Below, one piece after another: positions 7,730 through 15,294 of a stretch of 15,507 nt of DNA; the stretch's first letter is position 1, and every line of letters begins with the position of its first letter. The stretch comes from Thiotrichales bacterium. Lineage in GTDB: Bacteria > Pseudomonadota > Gammaproteobacteria > Francisellales > CACEW01. The notes under the pieces are model-generated. The model had not been told where the DNA came from. It saw only the letters and a program-made list of their open reading frames with translations, and ran no database searches. The DNA lies in NCBI GenBank assembly GCA_947476405.1, contig CANJQG010000043.1, forward strand, positions 1-15,507. Reading direction: 5' to 3'. The position numbers were made by a program, and so were the translations under genes.

Positions 7730-8176
7730 ATGCGTCAGGATTTGTTGGCTTTAATTAAACCGATTGTAGAAGGTCTAGGCTTTGATTTATGGGGCTTAGA
7801 GTTTAAGCCCGCAGCAGGGAGCGGTAGCGTGCTACGCGTTTTTATTGATAAAGAAGATGGCATCGCCATAGAAGATTGTGAGGCGGTCAGTCGTCAATTA
7901 AGTCGGGTATTAGATGTTGAAGATCCCATTATTGAAGAATATATCTTAGAAGTCTCTTCGCCAGGATTGAATCCAACTTTATTTTTTATCACTCAGTATC
8001 CTGATTTTTGTGGCGAAGTGCTTCAGGTTAAAACCCAAATGGCGCTTGAGGGTCAGAAGAATTTCAAAGGGGAACTTAAAAAAGTAAATGAAGATTCGAT
8101 TGAATTAGAAGATCATGATAGAATAGTCAGAATTTATTTTGATAATATTGCAAAAGCAAGCGTTGTGACGTTTTAG
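7730..8176 (+). CDS. rimP: Ribosome maturation factor RimP
   Basis: From ATG 7730 the product has 148 residues, a normal RimP length. This start has a purine-rich ribosome site directly upstream; a longer frame from TTG 7700 would start inside the terminator loop and is rejected. RimP is a cytoplasmic assembly factor needed for maturation of the 30S subunit. The N-terminal domain shows the GFDLWGLEF strand followed by LRVFIDKEDGI and the EDCEAVSRQLSRVLD helix. The family signature YILEVSSPGL closes the first domain, with an SH3-like C-terminal domain after it. The residues after SSPGL are NPTL rather than the common DRPL. First protein gene of the rimP-nusA-infB-rbfA operon, 11 bases before nusA. 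Confidence 0.95.
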   Translation: MRQDLLALIKPIVEGLGFDLWGLEFKPAAGSGSVLRVFIDKEDGIAIEDCEAVSRQLSRVLDVEDPIIEEYILEVSSPGLNPTLFFITQYPDFCGEVLQVKTQMALEGQKNFKGELKKVNEDSIELEDHDRIVRIYFDNIAKASVVTF

Positions 8177-8187
8177 AGGGGAGAGAA

Positions 8188-9663
8188 ATGAGTAAGGAAT
8201 TATTGTTAGTCGTCGAAGCGGTCGCAAATGAAAAAGATGTGGATCGGGATGTGATTTTTGATGCGATGGAGCAGGCGTTGGCCATGGCCACCAAAAAAAG
8301 ACATGGCATTGAAATGGATGTGCGTGTTGAGTTGAACCGTAAAACAGGTGAATATCTCAGTTATCGCCGTTGGTTTGTTTTGGCGGATGATGAAGCGCTG
8401 GAAGATCCCCTGACGCAAATTGATCTGAGCGAAGCGCAAAAAGAGCATACTGATGCGACGGTCGGTGAGTTTATTGAAACATTGATCCCTTCAATTGAGT
8501 TTGGTCGCATTGCTGCCCAGACTGCGCGTAGTGTCATTATGCAAAAAATTCGTGAAGCAGAACGTGATAAATTAGTCGCATTATTTAAAGGTCGAATTGG
8601 TGAGCTGATTTTTGCAAGTGTCAAACGCGTGACCCGTGATTTAGTGGTCGTGGATTTAGGTGAGCATGCGGAAGGCATTATGCCTCGCACTGAAATGATT
8701 CCGCGTGAAGTCTATAAAGTGGGTGATCGCGTGCGGGCTTATTTAAAAGAAGTCAGTGTAGATCAGCGTGGCCATCAAATTATTCTCAGCCGTACCTGTC
8801 CTGAAATGTTAATTGAACTCATGCGTCTGGAAATTCCAGAAGTGGCTGAGCAAGTGATTGAAATTAAAAAAGCGGTTCGTGATCCTGGCATGCGTGCTAA
8901 AGTGGCGGTCAAGACTTACGATAGTCGTGTTGATCCCGTCGGCGCCTGTGTTGGAATGCGCGGTTCACGTATTCAAGCCGTTACGAATGAGCTTGCGGGT
9001 GAGCGGATTGATGTGATTGTCTTTGATGATAATCCCGTGCAATTTGTAATGAATGCTTTGGCGCCCGCGGAAATTGTTTCCGTTATTATGGACGAAGAAA
9101 ATCATGTCATGGATGTTGCAGTGCCTGAAGATCAACTTTCGCTTGCGATTGGTCGTGGTGGGCAGAATGTCCGTTTAGCCGGGCAACTTACGGGTTGGCG
9201 TCTTAATGTCATGGCTGAAAATGATGCGGCAGTCAAAGAGCAAAATAATACGGCTCAACAGCGTCAGGAATTGATCGATGCTTTGGGGATTGATGAAGAA
9301 GTCGCGGATCTGTTTATTTCAGAAGGCTTTGTTTCTTTAGAAGAGATTGCCTATGTTCCGGTTCAAGAATTATTGGATTTACAAGTGTTTGATGAAGATG
9401 TCATTATGGAATTGCGTGATCGGGCTAAAAATGCGCTTCTAGCACGTGCTTTGACCGGTGGATCTACTGCCAATCTTGATCCTCAAATTTTGGAATTAGA
9501 GGGAATGACGGAAAGCCTTGCAATGCAATTGTTTGAGCGTGACATCACTACCCGCGAGGAATTAGCGGAGCAGGCAGTGGATGATCTGATTGATATGCCG
9601 CACATGACGGAAGAATTAGCAGGAAAAATGATTATGGCTGCGCGTAAACATTGGTTTGAATAA
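8188..9663 (+). CDS. nusA: Transcription termination/antitermination factor NusA
   Basis: The 491-residue product (E. coli: 495) binds RNA polymerase and controls pausing, intrinsic termination and antitermination. Domains in order: N-terminal polymerase-binding domain (1-125), S1 domain (about 135-200, starting GRIGELIFASVKRV), KH1 with GMRG loop (256-259), KH2 with GRGG loop (322-325), and two acidic C-terminal helix-hairpin-helix repeats (about 355-425 and 435-491) as in proteobacterial NusA. The start has AGGGGAG just upstream. The adjacent terminator before rimP makes NusA-dependent feedback on its own operon plausible, as is known in E. coli; this is inference here. Confidence 0.97.
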   Translation: MSKELLLVVEAVANEKDVDRDVIFDAMEQALAMATKKRHGIEMDVRVELNRKTGEYLSYRRWFVLADDEALEDPLTQIDLSEAQKEHTDATVGEFIETLIPSIEFGRIAAQTARSVIMQKIREAERDKLVALFKGRIGELIFASVKRVTRDLVVVDLGEHAEGIMPRTEMIPREVYKVGDRVRAYLKEVSVDQRGHQIILSRTCPEMLIELMRLEIPEVAEQVIEIKKAVRDPGMRAKVAVKTYDSRVDPVGACVGMRGSRIQAVTNELAGERIDVIVFDDNPVQFVMNALAPAEIVSVIMDEENHVMDVAVPEDQLSLAIGRGGQNVRLAGQLTGWRLNVMAENDAAVKEQNNTAQQRQELIDALGIDEEVADLFISEGFVSLEEIAYVPVQELLDLQVFDEDVIMELRDRAKNALLARALTGGSTANLDPQILELEGMTESLAMQLFERDITTREELAEQAVDDLIDMPHMTEELAGKMIMAARKHWFE

Positions 9664-9684
9664 AGCGTAAAACTGGAGAAAAAA

Positions 9685-12162
9685 ATGGCTGATATTACTG
9701 TAAGCCAGTTGGCAAAAAGAGTGGGTTTGAGCGTAGAAGGCTTATTAGCTAAGTTTCTTGATGCTAAACTGCCGCCTAAAACTGCAAGTGATGTGGTGAC
9801 TGATGACGAGCGTGAAAAATTGCTTTCCTATATGCAAAATCAGCAACAGGCGCCTAAAAAAATCACCTTGACCCTGAAGAAAAAACCTGATTTTGATCAG
9901 CGTGGGCAGCAGCATGTTGAAGTGCGTAAAAAGCGGACTTTCGTCATGCCGAGTTCTGAGATGATTCAGAAAATGGAATCGGAAGAGGCTGGGCGTCGTG
10001 AACAAGAGCGTCTACGCCATGAGGCAGAATTAAAGCATCTCGAAGAAAAACAGCAAGCAGAATTATTGAAAAAACAAGTGTCCCTTCAAAAAGAAGGAGA
10101 ATTAGCGCCTGTTTTGGATAAAGTCGTGGAGCCTATTCTTTCTGAAGTAGAGCTGTCATTGAATGCGCTTCCCTCCGTTGAAAAAGCAGCGAAAGAAAAA
10201 GCAAAGCATCATCCCGAGGTTCCTAAAGTTCAGGAACCTGAAGAAGCGAAGCCTAAAAAGCCAAAAATTAAAAGTGATGAAGAGCGCGGAACGCGTCATT
10301 TCAGCGTGGATACCATTGATGCGGCAGATGAAGAGGAGCCACGCGCAGCTTTTGTGATTAAGCGTCGTCGTAAGCCACATGAAAAACCCCGTTCATTTAA
10401 AACAACTGAGTTTATTATCCGCACGGTTGAAGTGCCTGAAGCGATTACAGTGTCAGATTTGGCTCAGAAAATGGCGATTAAGAGTGTAGAAGTCATCAAG
10501 GTCCTCATGAAAATGGACATCATGGCAACGATTAATCAGGTGATTGATCAAGATACGGCAGTTCTAATTGTAGAAGAATTGGGTCATAAAGCGATTGCTT
10601 TAAACGAAAATGCCCTTGAAGAAAATTTAATGGCTCATGTTTCAGAGGGTGATTTAAGTCCTCGCGCCCCAGTTGTCACGATTATGGGGCATGTGGATCA
10701 TGGTAAAACCTCATTGCTCGATTATATTCGTCGTACTAAAGTGGCTGCCGGTGAAGCCGGTGGAATTACCCAGCATATTGGGGCTTATCATGTTCAGACG
10801 CCTAAAGGGATGATTACTTTTCTGGATACCCCAGGCCATGCGGCGTTTACAGCGATGCGAGCACGCGGTGCGCATTGTACCGATATTGTTATTTTGGTGA
10901 TTGCGGCTGATGATGGCGTGATGCCCCAAACGATTGAAGCGATTCAGCATGCGAAAGCGGCGAAAGCGCCCTTGATTGTAGCGATGACTAAAATGGATAA
11001 ACAGGGTGTGGATACCGATAAGCTGAAACAGTCCTTAACCGCTTATGAAATTGTGCCAGAAGAATGGGGCGGTGAAAACTTATTTGTTGGCGTATCCTCT
11101 AAAACGGGTGAAGGGGTAGATGAATTATTAGATACTATTTTGCTTCAAGCCGAAGTATTAGAATTAAAAGCGGTTAAAAACTCTCCAGCGCGTGGTGTCG
11201 TTTTAGAATCCCGTTTAGATAAAGGTCGTGGTGTGGTTGCGAGTATTTTGGTTCAGAATGGAACCCTTAAAAAAGGGGACATTATTTTATCCGGAACTGA
11301 ATTCGGTCGCGTACGTGCTTTATTTGATGAGCTTGGTCATTCCATTACAGAAGCGGGGCCTTCTATTCCAGTAGAAGTCTTAGGCCTGTCAGGATTGCCG
11401 AATGCCGGCGATGCGATGATGGTGCTGGAAGATGAGAAAAAAGCCCGTGAAGTGGCCTTATTTCGTCAAGGAAAGTACCGTGCAGTTCGTCTCAGCCGTG
11501 AAGCAACCAATCTCGAAAATCTGTTTGATCGGATTAAAGAAGGTGAGATTAAAACAGTGAATTTGGTTTTAAAAACCGATGTGCAGGGTTCGTTAGAAGC
11601 GCTGGTTGAATCATTGAATAAGCTGGCTACAGACGAAGTCAAAGTGAGTGTGATTGCGAGTGGAATTGGCGGAATTACAGAGTCTGATATTAATTTAGCG
11701 ATGGCTTCTGGTGCGGTCGTGCTAGGCTTTAATGTTCGTGCAGATGCTTCCGCGAAGCAGTTAGCTGAACGTGAAAAAGTGGATCTACGGTATTACAGTA
11801 TTATTTATGCCCTTCTGGATGATATTAAACAGGCCATGTCAGGGATGCTGTCGCCTGAAATCAAAGAAAGCATTATTGGTATTGCGGCCGTGCGTGAAGT
11901 CTTCAAATCTTCTAAATTTGGTACGATTTCGGGTTGCATGGTCACTGAGGGCTTAATTAAACGTTCAAGCCCAATTCGCGTCTTGCGTGATAATGTGGTG
12001 ATTTTCGAAGGAGCGTTGGAGTCTCTTCGTCGCTTCAAAGATGATGCTTCAGAAGTGCGTCAAGGCATGGAGTGCGGAATTGGCGTCAAAAACTATCAAG
12101 ATGTGCGCGTAGGCGATCAAATTGAAGTCTATGAGCGGACCACGATTCAAAGAACATTATAG
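9685..12162 (+). CDS. infB: Translation initiation factor IF-2
   Basis: The 825-residue GTPase brings fMet-tRNA to the 30S subunit and promotes subunit joining. Domains: IF2_N (1-53), a long charged linker rich in Lys, Glu and Ala (54-240), a second IF2_N module (about 253-305), the G domain (about 330-500), then domains II, III and the fMet-tRNA-binding domain IV. G-domain motifs are G1 GHVDHGKT (335-342), G2 GGITQHIG, G3 DTPGH (381-385), G4 TKMD (435-438) and G5 SSK (471-473). G4 is normally NKxD, so the guanine-contacting asparagine is replaced by threonine (codon ACT at 10987). Everything else looks intact. It follows nusA by 21 bases with GGAG as ribosome site. Its partner, initiator tRNA, is encoded at the head of the same cluster. 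Confidence 0.97.
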   Translation: MADITVSQLAKRVGLSVEGLLAKFLDAKLPPKTASDVVTDDEREKLLSYMQNQQQAPKKITLTLKKKPDFDQRGQQHVEVRKKRTFVMPSSEMIQKMESEEAGRREQERLRHEAELKHLEEKQQAELLKKQVSLQKEGELAPVLDKVVEPILSEVELSLNALPSVEKAAKEKAKHHPEVPKVQEPEEAKPKKPKIKSDEERGTRHFSVDTIDAADEEEPRAAFVIKRRRKPHEKPRSFKTTEFIIRTVEVPEAITVSDLAQKMAIKSVEVIKVLMKMDIMATINQVIDQDTAVLIVEELGHKAIALNENALEENLMAHVSEGDLSPRAPVVTIMGHVDHGKTSLLDYIRRTKVAAGEAGGITQHIGAYHVQTPKGMITFLDTPGHAAFTAMRARGAHCTDIVILVIAADDGVMPQTIEAIQHAKAAKAPLIVAMTKMDKQGVDTDKLKQSLTAYEIVPEEWGGENLFVGVSSKTGEGVDELLDTILLQAEVLELKAVKNSPARGVVLESRLDKGRGVVASILVQNGTLKKGDIILSGTEFGRVRALFDELGHSITEAGPSIPVEVLGLSGLPNAGDAMMVLEDEKKAREVALFRQGKYRAVRLSREATNLENLFDRIKEGEIKTVNLVLKTDVQGSLEALVESLNKLATDEVKVSVIASGIGGITESDINLAMASGAVVLGFNVRADASAKQLAEREKVDLRYYSIIYALLDDIKQAMSGMLSPEIKESIIGIAAVREVFKSSKFGTISGCMVTEGLIKRSSPIRVLRDNVVIFEGALESLRRFKDDASEVRQGMECGIGVKNYQDVRVGDQIEVYERTTIQRTL

Positions 12163-12170
12163 GATTGATT

Positions 12171-12533
12171 ATGCCCGCAAAATCATCGCATCGCATGGAA
12201 AAGATAAATGATGCTGTGCATCAGAACTTAGCCATGCTGTTACTCCGTGAGGTTAAAGACCCTCGCTTACAAAAAATGACGATTTCAGGCGTCGAAGTGT
12301 CGCGAGACCTTAGCCATGCCAAAATTTTTTATGTTGCACATAATCAGGCAGAAAAAGTAGGGATTGAGCAGGCGCTCAAATTAGCCAATGGATTCCTGCG
12401 CGTTCGTCTAGCAAAGTTGTGTGACCTGCGCATTATGCCGGAATTGCATTTCCATTATGATACTTCTTTTGATGAAAGTGATAAAATTGGTGAGTTGTTG
12501 CGCAATGCTTTAACCTCCAAAGTAATATGCTGA
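12171..12533 (+). CDS. rbfA: Ribosome-binding factor A (RbfA)
   Basis: From ATG 12171 the product has 120 residues. A TTG two codons upstream (12165) is open too, but ATG 12171 has AGGA 6 bases before it, overlapping the infB stop codon. RbfA binds the immature 30S subunit and helps 16S rRNA 5'-end processing. Visible family features are the N-terminal helix with REVKDPRLQKMTISGVEVSRDL and the KH-like core ending in MPELHFHYDTSFDESDKI. It is slightly shorter than the enteric protein (about 133) at its C-terminus. It is the last recognisable member of the cluster; truB, which normally follows, is missing. Confidence 0.95.
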   Translation: MPAKSSHRMEKINDAVHQNLAMLLLREVKDPRLQKMTISGVEVSRDLSHAKIFYVAHNQAEKVGIEQALKLANGFLRVRLAKLCDLRIMPELHFHYDTSFDESDKIGELLRNALTSKVIC

Positions 12534-12597
12534 CTTTTCAAATTAGCTGAACAAACATAGGCCAAACTTTTTCCTGTAAACTGGCTCAAAGTATGGA

Positions 12598-12626
12598 TTG
12601 ACAGTTTTTAAAAAAAGTGACATTCT
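12598..12626 (+). promoter_or_regulatory. Possible phoB promoter
   Basis: A perfect TTGACA (12598-12603) lies 17 bases before CATTCT (12621-12626), a weak -10, about 69 bases before the phoB ATG. I looked for a Pho box (two CTGTCAT copies 11 bases apart). Two TGACA copies occur 19 bases apart, which does not fit. Confidence 0.3.
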
Positions 12627-12694
12627 TATGAAGAAATGCTGCGGTAAGCGATGATTGCAGCAAAAATAAGATTGCGTCAGGCGGGGGCGAGTCT

Positions 12695-13390
12695 ATGCCG
12701 AATATTTTGCTGATTGAAGATGAAGAGCCCATTCGCGACATGCTGCGCTTTGCATTATCGACCGTGAATTTCCAATTATTTGAAGCTGAGACAGGCCGAG
12801 AGGGCTTGGAAGTTTTAAAAGCGCAAGCTATTGATCTGCTTTTGTTGGATTGGATGTTGCCAGATCAGCCGGGTATTGAGGTGGCTAAAACCATTCGCCA
12901 TCAGCATGCAACCAAGAATTTACCCATTATCATGTTGACTGCACGTGCTGAGGAAATGGATAAAGTCCGGGCCTTGAGTTTGGGCGCAGATGATTATGTG
13001 GTGAAGCCTTTTTCACCCTTAGAATTGATTGCCAGGATTCAAGCAATCCTGCGACGCACAGAATTACAACCAATGGGCTTATTAAAACGTGGTCCCATTG
13101 AATTATTTCTGACTGAGCGTAAAGCCACCTGTTTTGGAAACACCTTGGATTTGACGGCACTTGAATTTAAACTGTTGCAGCATTTTTTTAAATATCCCAC
13201 TCAAATGTTCAGTCGTGATCATTTGCTGGATTCAGTGTGGGATCGTAAGGGATATGTAGGGGAGCGCACAGTCGATACGCATATCAAAAAACTGCGAAAA
13301 ATTTTAAGTGACGCGGGCTGTGCGGATGTCATTGAAACAGAGCGTGGCTGGGGATATCGCTTGCATCCGGCTCTTCATCTGGCTTCATAA
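12695..13390 (+). CDS. phoB: PhoB-type response regulator (OmpR/PhoB family)
   Basis: The 231-residue product has an N-terminal receiver domain (1-121) and a C-terminal winged-helix DNA-binding domain (130-226). Receiver residues are all present: acidic D9/E10, phosphoacceptor D52 in LLLLDWMLP, T82 in MLTAR and K104 in VVKPFSP. LLLLDWMLP, GADDYVVKPFSP and ERTVDTHIKKLRK are very close to PhoB of other proteobacteria, the regulator of the phosphate-starvation response. The usual partner sensor PhoR should follow in most genomes, but the next sequence is a decayed opposite-strand gene. The kinase must therefore be elsewhere or lost. The gene sits after rbfA with a 161-base spacer and probably its own promoter. 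A related OmpR-family regulator is the main alternative to PhoB itself. Confidence 0.88.
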   Translation: MPNILLIEDEEPIRDMLRFALSTVNFQLFEAETGREGLEVLKAQAIDLLLLDWMLPDQPGIEVAKTIRHQHATKNLPIIMLTARAEEMDKVRALSLGADDYVVKPFSPLELIARIQAILRRTELQPMGLLKRGPIELFLTERKATCFGNTLDLTALEFKLLQHFFKYPTQMFSRDHLLDSVWDRKGYVGERTVDTHIKKLRKILSDAGCADVIETERGWGYRLHPALHLAS

Positions 13391-13746
13391 GCCTTAAAAA
13401 ATCAGGCATCTTTCCTTGAAACAAGAGGGTTAGGGCCTCGGTCATATTGACGCCATGTTTGCGGCAGAAGATTACACCCGTCTCATTGGTTGTGGCCGAG
13501 CCCCTTTTTTCATGCGGATAAAAATGGGTCCACAGCGCATTAGATGCCACATGCAGCTATTGTATTCCACAAGCCGAATGCTTTCTGCCACTGTTGAACA
13601 TAGGCCAGGATCCGTTGGTCAGACGCCCCTTGCTCATAAACCGCGGCCTTACGTTCATTATGTTTTGCGTTCCGATACCCTAAAAAGTCAAGCCCGAGCA
13701 CGCTGTTGCCTGTAATGGTTTTGGCGTGTGCCAGCTTAATCGTCAT
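13329..13746 (-). pseudogene. Frameshifted remnant of an unrecognised gene
   Basis: Two minus-strand frames join here. The first (13746-13540, 68 codons) reads naturally, with GLDFLGYRNAKHNERKA and then AYVQQWQKAFGLW, and stops at TAA 13542-13540. The second frame overlaps it by a few bases, continues with NALWTHFYPHEKRGS, then FCRKHGVNMTEALTLLFQ, and stays open to 13329, inside the 3' end of phoB. A single-base shift near 13545 would fuse them into about 135 codons. I therefore read it as one gene broken by a frameshift, with its 3' end probably truncated where it meets phoB. The first frame's ATG overlaps the stop of the 349-codon gene (ATGACGATTAA), an arrangement typical of coupled genes. 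I do not recognise the family. Its coding nature is supported by a second copy at 14943-15024 that differs synonymously. Confidence 0.55.
13584..13604. repeat. 21-bp direct repeat, copy 1
   Basis: The 21 bases here (starting TCTGCCACTG, ending AACATAGG) are identical to 14990-15010, in the same orientation. On the minus strand both encode the peptide YVQQWQ. The two copies flank the 349-codon gene and are 1406 bases apart. Confidence 0.95.
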
Positions 13747-14785
13747 TGCTTAATGATGCCGAACCTGCGCCAGGAGCCGCAGGTACAGAAGCCGCAGTTC
13801 CAAATGCCATTGCTGTAGCAGCCACAGCAGAGGCTGTTACAGTAGGTAGTTGAAGGTCATGTATGCGCCAGCCTATACTTAGCGTCTCATCAAATAGAGA
13901 TGCCAGATTATCATATTTCAGATAAATCCTGCCAAAATCCTGTACTTCTTTTAAAGAAATAGCTGGGAATTTATTCAAAAAATCAGTGCATTCACCAATA
14001 AATGTAACTCTTGCCAGTAGATCTTTTTTAGGCTCCATGAAAAACTGAGAAAATATAAATAATGCTTTCTGACGAAAATCTGTTTCCGAGTCGGGCACAT
14101 TAAAAGCTAATGCTGCTCCAGTAGTCAGTGAAGTCTGAATAGCCTCTACTGATAATAAAGAATTAAGAACGGGGTTTGAATAGCTTGTGAGAGGAGCGGG
14201 CATTAATGGGGGGCTCGCTACATTCGCACATCTTATCAGAAAAGTCTTTAGATCCTCCGATGCTATACTGCCAATTGAGCCAATTCCACCATTCGTCCCA
14301 ACCCAATAATTAAACGCCTCTGTATTTCCCTGTTCCGCAAGGTTAAATGCAAAAGAATAGCCTTGTGCGGTGCTATATTCTTTAATAAGCTCTGCGAATA
14401 AGGGATTTTTTAACTGATCTGGAGTAGTCGATTGACAAAATTCGGGCAAAATTCGATTAAGCGCAACGAGTCGATCCTCCATAAAAAGGTCCTTATTGTT
14501 AATGATGCCCATATCCTCGGTAACATCTTTTTCAAAAAGGCAACTAAGAACGTTCGCAAAATGCATGATGTTCAGCTCCTCCTTTATTTCCTCTCCATGT
14601 TGGATTATTATTAGTCTAGATAGCGATATTCCTTGTTCATTAAGAAACTTTCCAACATTAGAAATCTTTATAGCCGCTATAAGGTCATCTTTAGTGTATT
14701 GCTTATTCTCGATGATAAAGTAGTGGCGATTTTTGTGCCTGTCGCTGCTAACGGGTCCCGAAAGAAACCTTATACCCATCTCCAT
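13736..14785 (-). CDS. Orphan 349-residue protein, unrecognised
   Basis: I do not recognise this protein. It starts at ATG 14785 with AAGGAG 6 bases upstream and a near-consensus promoter behind that, so it looks expressed. There is no signal peptide or membrane segment. Residues 1-315 appear as a mostly helical soluble domain with scattered Phe/Leu, a Gly/Ile-rich patch GTNGGIGSIGSIAS (163-176) and a Pro-rich turn (191-198). The C-terminus (317-345) is a low-complexity Ala/Gly/Ser/Pro tail, ending SNDD. A flexible C-terminal tail on an orphan protein in an accessory region could fit a secreted effector if this is a Legionellales member, but no eukaryotic-like domain or clear secretion signal is visible, so this is speculation. 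It is flanked by two decayed copies of another gene and overlaps the start of one of them. Confidence 0.72.
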   Translation of the reverse strand: MEMGIRFLSGPVSSDRHKNRHYFIIENKQYTKDDLIAAIKISNVGKFLNEQGISLSRLIIIQHGEEIKEELNIMHFANVLSCLFEKDVTEDMGIINNKDLFMEDRLVALNRILPEFCQSTTPDQLKNPLFAELIKEYSTAQGYSFAFNLAEQGNTEAFNYWVGTNGGIGSIGSIASEDLKTFLIRCANVASPPLMPAPLTSYSNPVLNSLLSVEAIQTSLTTGAALAFNVPDSETDFRQKALFIFSQFFMEPKKDLLARVTFIGECTDFLNKFPAISLKEVQDFGRIYLKYDNLASLFDETLSIGWRIHDLQLPTVTASAVAATAMAFGTAASVPAAPGAGSASLSNDD

Positions 14786-14828
14786 GTTACTCTCCTTAAT
14801 TATTATTTTTAATATTGATAATGAATTA

Positions 14829-14857
14829 ATTTTACATTAAGTTATTATTAATGTCAA
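14829..14857 (-). promoter_or_regulatory. Near-consensus sigma-70 promoter of the orphan gene
   Basis: On the minus strand a perfect TTGACA (14857-14852), 17 bases, then TAAAAT (14834-14829, 5 of 6) stand 43 bases before the ATG at 14785. Start of transcription would be near 14822, giving a leader of about 37 bases with a strong ribosome site. Confidence 0.75.
14834..14854. promoter_or_regulatory. 7-7-7 inverted repeat inside the orphan gene's promoter
   Basis: ACATTAA (14834-14840) and TTAATGT (14848-14854) are perfect inverted copies separated by GTTATTA. They fill the spacer and touch both the -35 and -10 elements. A repressor dimer bound here would block polymerase. The area is AT-rich, so symmetry is cheaper than elsewhere, but a perfect 14-base match placed exactly over the promoter is suggestive. 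Confidence 0.45.
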
Positions 14858-14942
14858 GGTGTTTTTTGTGACTACCCAGGTTTCCGGTGCGAGGGTAATA
14901 GGCATCGCGGAGCGAGTATGACGTCTCCGGCAACAATCTCAA

Positions 14943-15024
14943 TCACCTAAAGCTGCTTTTGTGGGGCCGCCCCCTTAATCCAAATGTGCTCTGCCACTGT
15001 TGAACATAGGGTGTAGGCCTGAGC
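14943..15024 (-). pseudogene. Second remnant related to the 13.5-kb pseudogene
   Basis: A minus-strand frame encodes YVQQWQSTFGL, matching YVQQWQKAFGL of the remnant at 13329-13746. After the identical 21 bases the codons for F, G and L differ only in third or silent positions (TTT GGA TTA here, TTC GGC TTG there). This indicates divergence of a real coding sequence. The frame ends at TGA (14945-14943) shortly after, and no start is visible, so only a scrap survives. Confidence 0.5.
14990..15010. repeat. 21-bp direct repeat, copy 2
   Basis: Identical to 13584-13604 in the same orientation. It lies upstream of the orphan gene's promoter and inside the second remnant. Confidence 0.95.
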
Positions 15025-15174
15025 AAATGAATATATAAAAACTTACAAATTCTCCTTATCAGTCGGGCAACAGGATCTCATTCATCCGGAAGCCTTTGTA
15101 TCGCTCATTTCGCTGGGCTCCTTGTGTGGTATCGCTTGCGCAATTCAAAGTATTTCTTGAAACCTGGATCATAA

Positions 15175-15285
15175 GGCGTTGCCACCAGGGCGAATGGAGA
15201 ATGGGGAGGAGACCGAAAGAAGAACGGCACGCCGCAAGGCGGCGTAGTCAGTCCGGTACTTGCGAATCTTTTGTTGCTTGCGTGA
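15175..15285 (+). pseudogene. Fragment of a group II-intron-type reverse transcriptase
   Basis: A 36-codon open stretch between TAA 15172 and TGA 15283 contains NGTPQGGVVSPVLANLLL. This is the RT-4 block (TPQGGxxSPxLAN) found in group II intron maturases and related bacterial reverse transcriptases. The catalytic YADD box and the rest of the enzyme are absent on either side, so it is a dead scrap of a mobile element. The frame is lost right after LLL, where the sequence turns into the promoter at 15295. Conserved RT-4 residues are intact, so decay may be recent. Confidence 0.65.
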
Positions 15286-15294
15286 AAAAAAGGC

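Noticed and set aside
12599..12622. Pho box upstream of phoB
   Set aside because: The two TGACA copies are 19 bases apart, not the 11-base period of a Pho box, and the rest of the motif is missing.
13387..13408. Terminator after phoB
   Set aside because: GCCT/AGGC gives only four base pairs with a 9-base loop and no T tract.
13455..13715. Plus-strand 86-codon frame opposite the pseudogene
   Set aside because: The minus-strand reading is supported by a second copy with silent differences; the plus frame has no ribosome site or family resemblance.
14887..14960. GTGCG at 14887 as the 5' end of a group II intron leading to the reverse-transcriptase fragment
   Set aside because: The motif is only five bases, the distance to the RT-4 block is far too short for an intact intron, no domain V hairpin was found, and a minus-strand gene remnant lies in between.
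14961..14974. GGGGCCGCCCC hairpin as a terminator
   Set aside because: The stem is short and neither strand has a following T tract.
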